The notes beneath the pieces are model-generated. The model searched no databases, had not been told where the DNA came from, and was given only the letters and a program-made list of their open reading frames with translations. A program made the translations under genes and the position numbers. 34,514 nt of DNA from Pseudomonadota bacterium (GTDB lineage Bacteria; Pseudomonadota; Gammaproteobacteria; Steroidobacterales; JBCBZW01): contig JBCCWS010000056.1 in the NCBI GenBank assembly GCA_039193195.1, positions 1 through 34,514 on the forward strand, written 5' to 3'. Positions 7,536 through 16,566 of the stretch are shown one piece after another (position 1 is the first letter of the stretch; the number at the start of each line of letters is the position of its first letter).

Positions 7536-10500
7536 ATGGCGTGCTGCGGATATCGACAAGCCAACCACCACATGAAACGACCGAGCGGTGTGGCAATAGT
7601 GCTCGCGCTGCTGGCGGGGCCCATCGCGTGGGGGCAGGACGCGGCAGGAGATAGCCAGACCTACCGTTTCGATATCCCAGCCCAGCCGCTGATGCAGGCA
7701 TTGCGCGAGTTCACCGCGCTCACAGATCGACAGGTCGTGGTGCCATCAGCGGACGTAAGCCGGTACACCAGTTCCGGTGTCTCCGGCACTCTCACGGCGG
7801 AACAGGCACTAACAACTCTGGTTGATGAGACCGGCCTTCGCGTCACGTCGAGGGATGACGACACCTACACTGTCTCTTTGCTCAATACGGCTAACGGATT
7901 ACCAAGATCCCAGGTGATTGAACAGGTGGTTGTCACGGGCACACGGATCGAGCGGACGGCCGTCAACTCGCCCGCGCCTGTGGACATAGTGACGGCGCAG
8001 GAGATTGAGCGACTGGGCCTGACCGATACCACTGAGGCGCTGCGCTTTGTGCCGGCGCTGAATCAGTCTCTGACGCTCAGCACATTCGGCAATTCTGACA
8101 CTGATAATGGTTCCTTATCCGGTGCGTCATTTGGTCTGTCTGCTTTAGACCTGAGGGGTATGGGAGCGAACCGTACCTTGGTTCTCGTGAACGGGCGCCG
8201 TCACGTGAGTGGTGTTGCCAACTCGGCCAGTGTGGATGTGGCCTCGATACCGGCAGCGCTCATCGACCGCGTCGAGGTGCTGACCGGCGGCGGATCGTCC
8301 ATTTACGGCGCTGACGCAGTCTCGGGCGTGGTTAACTACATTCTCAAAGACGACTTCGAAGGCGTCGACGTGCGCTCAAATGGCAGTTTGCCAACCGGTG
8401 GCGGCGGGGAAGCCTATTTCGGTGCCTTGACCGTTGGCAGCAACTTCGCCGATGACCGAGGCAACGTGGTCATTAGTATCGAGTACAACCGCCAGTCCGA
8501 ACTGACATTTGCAGAGCGAGCATTCACCCGCACCTCCCCACGAGCCACGGCGAATGCCGAAGGCTCTGGCTTTGATCAACGCTTCGCCAATGTTCTGGCG
8601 CCGGATGTGAGAAACAACCTCTGGTCTCCCAGTCCCTTCTTCACTTTCGATCCTGCTGGGTTCGGGGTCGAACAAGAAGCCCGCAATGGCGTCACAACGT
8701 TCGGTGGAGTGCCACTTCAACAAATCGTTGACCCCGACACGGGAGAGATCAGGCCCTACGATTTCGGCAGCTTCCTCGGGGTTGGGTTCTTAGCGCAAGG
8801 CGGCGACGGAGGCGGCCAACTCTATTCGAACCCGCGAGCACCCAGTATCCCCGATATTGAGCGCTACGCCATCAACACGTCCGCCCACTTTGACTTTACG
8901 GACAGGGTGACTGGCTTCGTTGAAGCGAAGTATGTGCGCAACGAGAGTTCTGCCGTTCTTGATCGAAACTTCGAAATCTCCTATCAACCGATTGCTCGCG
9001 ACAACGTGTTCCTCCCGGATGTGGTGCAGTCGCAATTCGATAGCCTCGAGGCGCAAGGCCTAGACCCTCAAATAACCCTCAGCCGGCAGTGGCAAGACCC
9101 CCTAAGCTCGCAACCTGCCGACATTACGCGCGAGACCTTCCGCATCGTCGGCGGTTTCGAAGGAGAAGTTTCGAATGCCTTGAGCTATAGCTTCTCGGCC
9201 AATTTCGGTCGCACGGATAGCAGCTTCGTCAACAATTCCGCAGCCGTGCTGGACCGGTACTATGCGGCCACGGATGCGATCGCAGATCCGGTCACCGGGG
9301 AGCCCATCTGTCGCTCCGACATCGATCCGAGTGGTTTGCCAGACGGGATCTTCTTCCCGGCCCCCGTAACGACGAACATCAGATCCTTCATTCCGGGTGA
9401 CGGCAGCTGTGTACCACTCAATGTTTTTGCTTTGCCCGATGCCCTCAACCCCGACGCGGTCGCCTTCGTCTTCCAGCGAACTGAAGACACAGCGACGATC
9501 GATCAATTCGTACTCAATGCAACCGTCACGGGTCGTAGCGATGACTACCTTTCTCTCCCGGCGGGCGGTATTTCCTACGCCGCTGGCTTTGAGTATCGGG
9601 AAGAGACCAGCTTGCTGGTGCCAAATGCGTTGGACTTGAATGAGCTTGATCGGTTTCAAGGCTCTCCGCCGTCGATCATCGATGGGGGGTTTGATGTGGT
9701 TGAGGGCTTCGCCGAGGTCAGCGTTCCGCTCTTGGCGGACCAGCCCTTCGCGCAGAGGCTAACCCTGGATGCTTCTGCGCGTGTTGCTGATTACAGCACC
9801 GTGGGTAACGCAACATCCTTCGCCTTCGGCACGGTTTGGCAGCCGGTCAGTGATATCCGTTTCCGAGCATCTTTCAACCGCGCTATTCGAGCGCCGAATA
9901 TCGGTGAGCTGCTGGTTCCTCAACAGCAGTTTCCAAGCCAACTCAGAGCAGGCGAGGATCCGTGCGATCCCGTTGGTCTGACGCAAGGGTCCGACACTCG
10001 GCGAGCGAACTGCGAGCTTTTGGTTGCGGATCTCGAAAACTTCGATCCTGATGTATCGGAATCGGCGTTAGGCAGCCTCACCTTGATACTCGGTGGAAAC
10101 CCAGACCTTACGGAAGAAACAGCCGATACATACACGGTTGGTTTTGCGTTCACCCCATCGGCCATACCGGGCTTAGCCATCGTTGCGGACTACTACGATA
10201 TCCAGATCGATGACGCCATCGGAACCACAAACTTTCGGAACATCGTCAGCTTCTGCGCCGATGCAGCGACGATCGATAATGTGTTTTGCGATGCTGCACC
10301 AAGGGACCCGGTGACGGGGCAGGTGCAGAGTGTCCTTGCGACGCCACTCAATAGCGCATTCCTCAAAAGCCGCGGTATCGACTACCAAATCTCCTATAAC
10401 TTCGATCTCGATGATCTGTTTTCTAGCGACTTTGGAGCCTTCACTGCATCGCTGGCCGGCACCTACCTCATCGAGCGGGAGGAGCAGCTGGCGGCCGCAA

Positions 10501-10883
10501 TACCTGAGAGCCTAGACCGCTTGGATGGTGAAGATGGATTCGCGGAGCACTTTCTCAACCTGGGTTTGTCTTGGTACAAGGGTCCGTGGATAGTCGACTA
10601 CGGTTTCAACTTTTCGTCGAGCACAGTGCTTGGAAATCAATTCGGTTTCGGCATTGAAGAGGTCGAAGCAGATCCGTTTTTCCTAGATCGCCCGAACACT
10701 GGCAGCGCGTTCGTGCATTATCTCGGTGGTGTGTATCAGATAAGCGAAGACTTTCAGGTCAGTCTGCGGGTGAATAACCTCTTTGACCGCGACCCCTTCG
10801 AGATACGCGATGACAAAGACAACATCCGGCCGGTTAGTGCCCTAGGCAGAACGATACAGCTTGGTGTTCAGACGACCTTCTGA
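7536..10883 (+). CDS. TonB-dependent outer-membrane receptor with STN signalling domain
   Basis: A 1115-residue outer-membrane receptor. After the signal peptide (hydrophobic SGVAIVLALLAGPIAWGQ) comes the STN domain at about 43-116 (YRFDIPAQPLMQALREFTALTDRQVVV), used by transducers to contact FecR. A TonB-box-like VIEQVVVTGTRIER lies at 127-140, then the plug (DIVTAQEIERLGLTDTTEALRFVP, LDLRGMGANRTLVLVNGRR, IDRVEVLTGGGSSIYGADAVSGVVNYI), then the beta-barrel ending in IQLGVQTTF with the C-terminal Phe expected for outer-membrane insertion. Energised by TonB-ExbBD, it imports a ligand I cannot identify; siderophores, vitamins, peptides and glycans are all possible. ATG 7536 has a GGAG 9 bases upstream; ATG 7572 (MKRPSGVAIV) would give a more usual signal peptide. 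It is probably induced through the upstream FecI-like sigma factor. Confidence 0.93.
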   Translation: MACCGYRQANHHMKRPSGVAIVLALLAGPIAWGQDAAGDSQTYRFDIPAQPLMQALREFTALTDRQVVVPSADVSRYTSSGVSGTLTAEQALTTLVDETGLRVTSRDDDTYTVSLLNTANGLPRSQVIEQVVVTGTRIERTAVNSPAPVDIVTAQEIERLGLTDTTEALRFVPALNQSLTLSTFGNSDTDNGSLSGASFGLSALDLRGMGANRTLVLVNGRRHVSGVANSASVDVASIPAALIDRVEVLTGGGSSIYGADAVSGVVNYILKDDFEGVDVRSNGSLPTGGGGEAYFGALTVGSNFADDRGNVVISIEYNRQSELTFAERAFTRTSPRATANAEGSGFDQRFANVLAPDVRNNLWSPSPFFTFDPAGFGVEQEARNGVTTFGGVPLQQIVDPDTGEIRPYDFGSFLGVGFLAQGGDGGGQLYSNPRAPSIPDIERYAINTSAHFDFTDRVTGFVEAKYVRNESSAVLDRNFEISYQPIARDNVFLPDVVQSQFDSLEAQGLDPQITLSRQWQDPLSSQPADITRETFRIVGGFEGEVSNALSYSFSANFGRTDSSFVNNSAAVLDRYYAATDAIADPVTGEPICRSDIDPSGLPDGIFFPAPVTTNIRSFIPGDGSCVPLNVFALPDALNPDAVAFVFQRTEDTATIDQFVLNATVTGRSDDYLSLPAGGISYAAGFEYREETSLLVPNALDLNELDRFQGSPPSIIDGGFDVVEGFAEVSVPLLADQPFAQRLTLDASARVADYSTVGNATSFAFGTVWQPVSDIRFRASFNRAIRAPNIGELLVPQQQFPSQLRAGEDPCDPVGLTQGSDTRRANCELLVADLENFDPDVSESALGSLTLILGGNPDLTEETADTYTVGFAFTPSAIPGLAIVADYYDIQIDDAIGTTNFRNIVSFCADAATIDNVFCDAAPRDPVTGQVQSVLATPLNSAFLKSRGIDYQISYNFDLDDLFSSDFGAFTASLAGTYLIEREEQLAAAIPESLDRLDGEDGFAEHFLNLGLSWYKGPWIVDYGFNFSSSTVLGNQFGFGIEEVEADPFFLDRPNTGSAFVHYLGGVYQISEDFQVSLRVNNLFDRDPFEIRDDKDNIRPVSALGRTIQLGVQTTF

Positions 10884-10908
10884 CCAGTTTGGGCGACGGT
10901 GCGACGCC

Positions 10909-11334
10909 TTACTGGCTTCCCAGCGGAGTGCCTCGCGCCTCCCAAGCAGTCGCCTCGCCGTCCGCAACGGCGACCATCGTCTTCCAGTGGCTGCCTTCAC
11001 GGCGAAGAAGATAGACGTGCTCCCACTCGATGATCAGCGATCCATCGCTGCCGTACAGCCTGTCCCCGGTACGAGCGGTGGTCACGCCGGGGTAGTGTTC
11101 ATCGGCACTGAGCACGGTCTTCTCAGCGCGTGTGACGCCTTGGCCATCGTAGAAGTTACACAGCGCCACGGTGTTCTTGGCAAACGACTCCTCATCCTCG
11201 AACGCGACCGATCGCGCACCGGCCGTAATCAGGGCGGGAAAGCGCCACAGCGCCGTGATCCCCGCTACGTCGCCGCTGGAGAAACGAGAGGCGTACAGGT
11301 GAAAGAAATCGACGATGCTCTGCTCAACTGCCAT
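10909..11334 (-). CDS. NTF2-like / SnoaL-like protein
   Basis: A 141-residue protein whose pattern fits the NTF2/SnoaL-like cone fold: an N-terminal helix pair (VEQSIVDFFHLYASRFSSGDVAGITALWRFPALI), a middle region, then beta strands (LIIEWEHVYLLRREGSHWKTMVAVADG). Proteins of this fold are small enzymes or ligand binders, and the substrate cannot be told. It lies 48 bases downstream of the Asp-box propeller gene on the same strand, with an AAGG ribosome site, so it may be the second gene of that transcript. It converges with the receptor gene, leaving only 25 bases between the stops. Confidence 0.72.
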   Translation of the reverse strand: MAVEQSIVDFFHLYASRFSSGDVAGITALWRFPALITAGARSVAFEDEESFAKNTVALCNFYDGQGVTRAEKTVLSADEHYPGVTTARTGDRLYGSDGSLIIEWEHVYLLRREGSHWKTMVAVADGEATAWEARGTPLGSQ

Positions 11335-11382
11335 GCGCTGCCTTTGCGCTGGCGTGCCCCGTCCGCTGCATGGCGAGGGCGT

Positions 11383-14300
11383 TCAACTCCCCTCGCCAAC
11401 GATCAGCGGTCCCATCTCGTTCTCGATCAGATTCGCGCGCATGGCGGCCACGTCCTCGGCTTTTAGCGTGGTCCAGGCCTTCTGCAGCTCGGTCCACTGC
11501 GCGTGTAGCTTCGCGTATACCTCGCCGTACTGATCGGCCGGCTTGAAGTCCGCAATGGCGATCGTGGTTGCCAGGTAAGCGAGCTTCTCCATGAGCATAC
11601 CGGGCAGGCGAATGACATCCTGGCCCTTGCCCGTGTGCTTCAGCTGCAGCATCTGATTCTCGATCTCCGTGATGCGGCTATCCAGGGCGTCGATTTTGCC
11701 CTGCATCTCTTCCGGCACCATGGGCTTGAGGTCGCGCAGCTGCCGGCGCAGCCGCTCGGCCTCGTTGACGGCGAGAGAGACCGCCTCGTAGTCGGCCCGT
11801 ACCTTGTCGAGGAGCGCTTTCTGCTCGGTGATGTCCGCCAGGGTGCCCGTGGTGTTCGGATCCTTCAGGAGCCTAAAGCTGTGCGACTGCTCCGTCTCAC
11901 CCGCCTTGAGCGTGACGGAGTAGGTGCCGGGGCTTGCCAGCAGGGATATCGGCGCCACGAGCGGCTTGCGGGTGCCGTCGGCCTCCATGGGGTACCAGTC
12001 GGCGTACAGGGGCTTGGTGCGCAGCACGAGCTTGGTGGTCTCGTCCTCTTTGAAATCCCACCACACGCGGTTGATCCCCACCTTGCCCTCGTGTTCGAGG
12101 GTGCGCACGGTCTCGCCCGCTTCGTTGGCGATCACCAACGACACCTTCTCTTCCTCCTTCAACTCCTCCGCCAGCCAGTAGTGGAGCGAGGTGCCCGTGG
12201 GTGGGTCATCGCCAAAGGAGGCCTCCTTGAAGAACTGCATCACGCTGGAGACCGGCTGCAGGCGGTAGGCGTCCTTGGGGGCGAACAAGTGCAGAGACGA
12301 GCTGGCGATTTCGCCGCTGAACTGCTGGATCGGGGTGAGGTCATCGAGGATCCAGATGCCCCGCCCGTAGGTGCCCACCACGAGATCGTTGAAGTGCTCG
12401 GGGATGTCCATCCAGTACATGGGGCTCGAGGGCAGGTTGGTCATGAGCGACTGCCAGCGTCGGCCCTTGTCGAGGGAGAAGTACAGGGCGTTCTCCGTGC
12501 CGAGGTACAGCACCTCGGGATTCACGGGGTCTTCCTTGATCATGCGGGCGTAGCTCAAGGGGCTGTTTTCGATGCCGGCGACGATCTTCTTCCAGGACTT
12601 GCCGTAGTTGGTGGTGGTGTACACGTAGGGCTTGAAGTTGCCCATCTCGTGCGCGTCCACCGTGAGGTAAGCCGTGCCCTCGTCGTGCTGTGACGCTTCG
12701 ATGTTGCGCACGGCGCCGTAGCTCGGCATATCGGGAACGTTAGCCGTGAGGTTGGTCCAGTTGGCGCCGGCGTCCTGGCTGAGGTGCACCTGGCCGTCGT
12801 TGGTGCCCGCCCAGAGCAGGCCCTGTTTCAAGGGCGACTCGTCCAGGGCGTAGACCACGTTGGCGTACTCCACGCCGATGTTGTCGCCGGTGAGGCCGCC
12901 GGAGAACTGCTGCTTGCTCACATCGTTGAGGCTGAGGTCCGGACTTACGATTTCCCAGCTCTGGCCGCCGTTAGTGGTGCGGTGAACGTACTGGCTGGCG
13001 ACGTACACGGTGTTGTTGTCGTGCGGTGAGATCAGCAGCGGGAAGGTCCACTGGAAGCGGTATCGGATGTCGGCGGCGGGGGTGCCAGCAGTCAGTTCGG
13101 GCCAGACTTCCGTTTGCCGGAACTGGCCATTGCGCTCGTCGTAGCGCACCACCACGCCGCCCAGGGCGCCGTAGCCGGAGGCGCTGGACCAGACGATGTT
13201 GGGGTCCGTGGGGTCTGCCGTGGCGAAGCCGCTCTCGCCGCCGCCCACGTCGTGCCACAGGCCGCTGGCGATGAAGGAGCCGAAGAAGCCGTTCATGCGA
13301 CTGCGGCTGGGACCCTTCATGGAGGGGCCGTCTTGGCGATTGGTGAGCACGTTGTAGGGCACGGCCGTGTCGGTGGTGACGTGGTAGAGCTGGGCCACGG
13401 GCAGCTGTACGCGGTGCCAGGACTTGCCCCGGTTGTGACTGATCGACAGGCCGCCATCGCCTACCACGATCTGGCGATTGCCGTCGCTGGGGTCCACCCA
13501 CATGTCGTGATGATCCCAGTTAGGTGCGGTGCCCACGGGGGCGAGCGTGGCGGTCTGGCCGCCGTCGATGCTGGTGGCGTAGGCGGCGGAGAAGAAGTAG
13601 ATCTCGTTCGCGTTGTCGGGCGAGGCCGTGGCGCGCGTGTAGTAGGCGCCGCGGCCCGTGAGGTCGCGATCGGAGCTGACGAGGGTGAAGGTCTCGCCGC
13701 GGTCGTCCGAGCGCCACAGCTCGCCCGTGTTGGTGTCTTCCCCGTCTAGGGGGATGCCATCGCCGGTTTCGAGCAGGGCGTACAGGCGGCCTTGCTGAGC
13801 CGCTGTCATCGCCAGGGCGACCTTGCCGATCTCGCCCTCCGGCAGGCCTTCGCCCTCCAGCTTGGTCCAGGTGTCGCCGGCATCCAGGGACTTGTAGATG
13901 CCGCCGCCGGGGCCTCCGCTCTTGCGGGTCCAGGGGCGTAGCTCCAAGGACCACATGCCGGCGAACAGGATGCGTGGGTTGAAGGGATCCATGACCAGGT
14001 CTGAGGCGCCGGTGCCCTTGTCGACGTGCAAGACCTGGGTCCAGGTGTCGCCCCCGTCGGTGGATTTGTAGATGCCGCGCTCTTGCTGCGGTGTGTAGCC
14101 GTGGCCCAGGGCGGCGACGTAGACCACTTCTGGGTTCGTGGGATGCACCACGATGCGGCTAATGCGCCCGGTGTTCTCTAGCCCCACGTGAGTCCAGTGG
14201 TCACCGCCATCGGTGGAGCGCCATACGCCGTTGCCGATGGAGACGTTGGAGCGGATGAAGGACTCACCCGTGCCGGCGTAGAGCACTTCCGGTTCGCTTG

Positions 14301-14586
14301 GTGCCAGCGCCAGCGCGCCGATCGAGTGCACGCGCTCGCCGTCGAATACGGGCTTCCACTGCAGGCCGCCGTCGGTGGTCTTCCAGATGCCCCCGGATGC
14401 GGCGCCCACGTAGTAGGTCATGGGCTCGGCAGGCACGCCCGTGACGGAGATGATGCGGTTGCCGATTGGGCCGATGTGGCGGAACTCGAGCTGCTCCATC
14501 TGCTCCGTGGTAAGCGACTGGGCCAGCGCTGCGAAGCTGAGGAGGCAGAGGAAGGCGGGGAGCAAGCGACGGAGCGATGAGGTCAT
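11383..14586 (-). CDS. Secreted Asp-box (BNR/VPS10-like) beta-propeller protein
   Basis: A 1067-residue exported protein starting MTSSLRRLLPAFLCLLSFAALAQS, a clear Sec signal peptide; an upstream in-frame ATG at 14625 only adds residues before it. The mature part carries at least ten Asp-box motifs of the S/T-x-D-x-G-x-x-W type, for example KTTDGGLQWKP, RSTDGGDHWTHV, KSTDGGDTWTQV, KSLDAGDTWTKL, RTTNGGQSWEIV and LSQDAGANWTNL. These are found in sialidases, VPS10/sortilin propellers and photosystem assembly factors. One blade ends GTYGRGIWILDDLTPIQQ, typical of long proteins annotated as glycosyl hydrolases without proven activity. The last ~200 residues hold an Ig-like segment (SPGTYSVTLKAGETEQSHSF) and a coiled-coil-like helical tail (VRADYEAVSLAVNEAERL onward). 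An enzymatic role is not shown by the sequence. Confidence 0.88.
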   Translation of the reverse strand: MTSSLRRLLPAFLCLLSFAALAQSLTTEQMEQLEFRHIGPIGNRIISVTGVPAEPMTYYVGAASGGIWKTTDGGLQWKPVFDGERVHSIGALALAPSEPEVLYAGTGESFIRSNVSIGNGVWRSTDGGDHWTHVGLENTGRISRIVVHPTNPEVVYVAALGHGYTPQQERGIYKSTDGGDTWTQVLHVDKGTGASDLVMDPFNPRILFAGMWSLELRPWTRKSGGPGGGIYKSLDAGDTWTKLEGEGLPEGEIGKVALAMTAAQQGRLYALLETGDGIPLDGEDTNTGELWRSDDRGETFTLVSSDRDLTGRGAYYTRATASPDNANEIYFFSAAYATSIDGGQTATLAPVGTAPNWDHHDMWVDPSDGNRQIVVGDGGLSISHNRGKSWHRVQLPVAQLYHVTTDTAVPYNVLTNRQDGPSMKGPSRSRMNGFFGSFIASGLWHDVGGGESGFATADPTDPNIVWSSASGYGALGGVVVRYDERNGQFRQTEVWPELTAGTPAADIRYRFQWTFPLLISPHDNNTVYVASQYVHRTTNGGQSWEIVSPDLSLNDVSKQQFSGGLTGDNIGVEYANVVYALDESPLKQGLLWAGTNDGQVHLSQDAGANWTNLTANVPDMPSYGAVRNIEASQHDEGTAYLTVDAHEMGNFKPYVYTTTNYGKSWKKIVAGIENSPLSYARMIKEDPVNPEVLYLGTENALYFSLDKGRRWQSLMTNLPSSPMYWMDIPEHFNDLVVGTYGRGIWILDDLTPIQQFSGEIASSSLHLFAPKDAYRLQPVSSVMQFFKEASFGDDPPTGTSLHYWLAEELKEEEKVSLVIANEAGETVRTLEHEGKVGINRVWWDFKEDETTKLVLRTKPLYADWYPMEADGTRKPLVAPISLLASPGTYSVTLKAGETEQSHSFRLLKDPNTTGTLADITEQKALLDKVRADYEAVSLAVNEAERLRRQLRDLKPMVPEEMQGKIDALDSRITEIENQMLQLKHTGKGQDVIRLPGMLMEKLAYLATTIAIADFKPADQYGEVYAKLHAQWTELQKAWTTLKAEDVAAMRANLIENEMGPLIVGEGS

Positions 14587-14696
14587 GGGAGTACCTGAGT
14601 TCGTGGAGAAGATGGCCTTGGCCATCGACTATCGGCCTTGTCGCTGGGCGCCGTGTGGCAACCGCAACAGGATGCTGAGTCACATGCTAGAGAATC

Positions 14697-14718
14697 CCCG
14701 AGTGATCAGCCACTCGGG
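14697..14718. promoter_or_regulatory. Perfect hairpin/palindrome in a divergent promoter region
   Basis: CCCGAGTG-atcagc-CACTCGGG is a perfect 8-base inverted repeat with a 6-base spacer in the 237-base gap between the divergent Asp-box propeller gene (start 14586) and the first propeller gene of the + strand pair (start 14824). With no T-tract on either side it is not an obvious terminator, and its place suggests an operator for one or both genes. No regulator can be named. Confidence 0.4.
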
Positions 14719-14823
14719 TCAAGGCCTGAAAGCGCCTGTGCGAGCCGCGCCAAGTGACCGCCCAATGCGCTTAGGGGTATGCTGTTTCCACCGCCCCAAA
14801 ATGCGGTCAGCGAGGAGAGCAAC

Positions 14824-16566
14824 GTGCGTCACCAGGGAAGGTATACGGTGTGGGTGCTGGTGTGCCTGGCGTTGATAGTCGGTGCCGCGGCGCACCCGTC
14901 AACGGTCCCCGTCGCCTCGTCGACTTGCGATGCAATAGCGCTAGGTGCTTCGGTCCCGGCCGGAATTGCCTACGATGCCGCGCTGGATCAGTTCGTCATC
15001 ATCGACGCGAGCGAGAGTATCGCGTTCCGCACTGACCGCGAGTGCAATGCAACGTCAAGCTTCGATCTCACCGCCCTCGGCGCCGCCGGTGCTCAGGGGG
15101 TGGCCGTTAACAGTACAGATCGCACGTACGCGTTCGTAGCACCGAACCGCCAGCTCGTGTTTGCCACGGATGCGGGCATCGCTCTCGGCTCGTGCAACCT
15201 CCTGCCGGCGCTGGTCTTGCGACCAGTTGGAATCGACTACGATCCCGTCAGAGATGCTTACGTCGTGCTCGACGCGAGTGACGACGAGATCGTGTTCATC
15301 GCCAGCGGCGTCACGGACGGCAGCGCGTGCCCGGTACTCGGCAGGGGCGTGGTCGAGCGCCTTGGCGACTTCCCGCGCGACGGCCTAGCCCTGTTGCCGG
15401 AGGGACGGATCGCGCTCGTCGAGCGCCAGGCCGACCGCGTGGTCCTGGTCGATACCGCGCTGGAGATCGTCGACAGCTTCTTCGTCAACTTCGAAGTGGG
15501 TGTCAGCGTTCCCGTCGCCATCACCTACGTGCCGGACGCGCAGCGCCTATACCTGTTGGACATGGCACTGGAGCTCGTCGAGGTGGATATCCGCGGTCAG
15601 TCGACTCGACGGTGTGACTTGGCTGAGTTGTACCCGGATCTCAACGCGCGCGCCGGGCTTGCCCTAGACGCGTCGCGGTCCCAATTGCTCGTGGGCGACG
15701 ATGGATCATCTTCCGTGTGGGCGTTGGATGCCGACACGTGCGAGCTGGTCGAGATTCTCTCGCTTGCATCGGCAGGCCTGGACACGTTGGATGCCATCGC
15801 CTACGACGCGTCCCGCGACCAGATCATCGTGGGCCAGCTAGCAGGAAGGCAACTGGCGTTCGTCGATCGCCAGCTCCTCACCCTGCGTGCGCGCTGCACG
15901 CTCGCGACCAATGGCGTACCGACGGCGGTAGTGCCCCTCGAGGCCTTCGGGTGGTTCGCGATCGCCGACACGGTCAGTGAAGTCAGTGTTCTGGACAGGC
16001 GCTGCGAGTTGATCGAGAGCAACGGGGTCGGCTTCTTCGGCGTGTTCACGGCCGACGCCCTCACCTACGGTCCGCTTGGCGAAGTGCTCTTTTTCGGCGA
16101 CGCTCGTGGCGGCATCACCACGCTGGAAGGCAGCGACGATCGCTTTCGCTTCGACGTGCCCTTCGACGCTTCCGTGCGTGAGGCCTCGGGCGTCCTTCCC
16201 TTGCCCGGCGAGCGCGGCAAGTACCTGGCGCTCATCAGGAGCAGCAACGACCCCTCGGGCTTCGCCGTCAACGAGCTGGATATTCCGCTCTTCGCTGAGC
16301 CGGTGAGCGTCGCCGGTACGTTCTCGAACGGATCCCTGACCTTGGCGTTGATCGCGCGTCCGGACGACACCGTGACGGGGCGCCTAAGTGCGGGCGTTCA
16401 GAGTACGACGGTTATCGGGTTCGTCGACCCGCAGGCGGGCACGATCGGCTTGAGCTTCCGCCCCTTCAGTGGGGGGGATGCGCTTTCCATCAACGGCACG
16501 GTGAGCTCGGACCTGGAAGTCCTAGAGCTGTCTGCGCCCCTGGGTACGATGGTGCGTCAACCATGA
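14824..16566 (+). CDS. Secreted beta-propeller protein, copy A1
   Basis: A 580-residue exported protein of unknown function. I start it at GTG 14824 (VRHQGRYTVWVLVCLALIVGAAAHP, a signal peptide) because GAGGAG lies just upstream and the paralog at 25376 begins at the aligned codon. The mature protein is made of NHL/YVTN-like blades with the recurring form GIAYDxxxDxFVxxDAxxxxxxxVD (PAGIAYDAALDQFVIIDASE, PVGIDYDPVRDAYVVLDASDD, LDAIAYDASRDQIIVG). Cysteines recur at fixed places (TCDAIALG, RECNATSS, GSCNLL, SACPVL, RRCDLAEL, DTCELVEI) and may form disulfides. The last ~85 residues (VAGTFSNGSLTLALIARPDDTVTG to the end) are a beta-rich domain found in all four paralogs here. Its stop overlaps the ATG of the next gene, so the two are translationally coupled. 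Confidence 0.82.
   Translation: MRHQGRYTVWVLVCLALIVGAAAHPSTVPVASSTCDAIALGASVPAGIAYDAALDQFVIIDASESIAFRTDRECNATSSFDLTALGAAGAQGVAVNSTDRTYAFVAPNRQLVFATDAGIALGSCNLLPALVLRPVGIDYDPVRDAYVVLDASDDEIVFIASGVTDGSACPVLGRGVVERLGDFPRDGLALLPEGRIALVERQADRVVLVDTALEIVDSFFVNFEVGVSVPVAITYVPDAQRLYLLDMALELVEVDIRGQSTRRCDLAELYPDLNARAGLALDASRSQLLVGDDGSSSVWALDADTCELVEILSLASAGLDTLDAIAYDASRDQIIVGQLAGRQLAFVDRQLLTLRARCTLATNGVPTAVVPLEAFGWFAIADTVSEVSVLDRRCELIESNGVGFFGVFTADALTYGPLGEVLFFGDARGGITTLEGSDDRFRFDVPFDASVREASGVLPLPGERGKYLALIRSSNDPSGFAVNELDIPLFAEPVSVAGTFSNGSLTLALIARPDDTVTGRLSAGVQSTTVIGFVDPQAGTIGLSFRPFSGGDALSINGTVSSDLEVLELSAPLGTMVRQP

Noticed and set aside
11383-14586. Calling the Asp-box protein a sialidase
   Set aside because: Asp boxes occur in many non-enzymatic propellers, and I cannot see the sialidase arginine triad with its context; only the fold is claimed.
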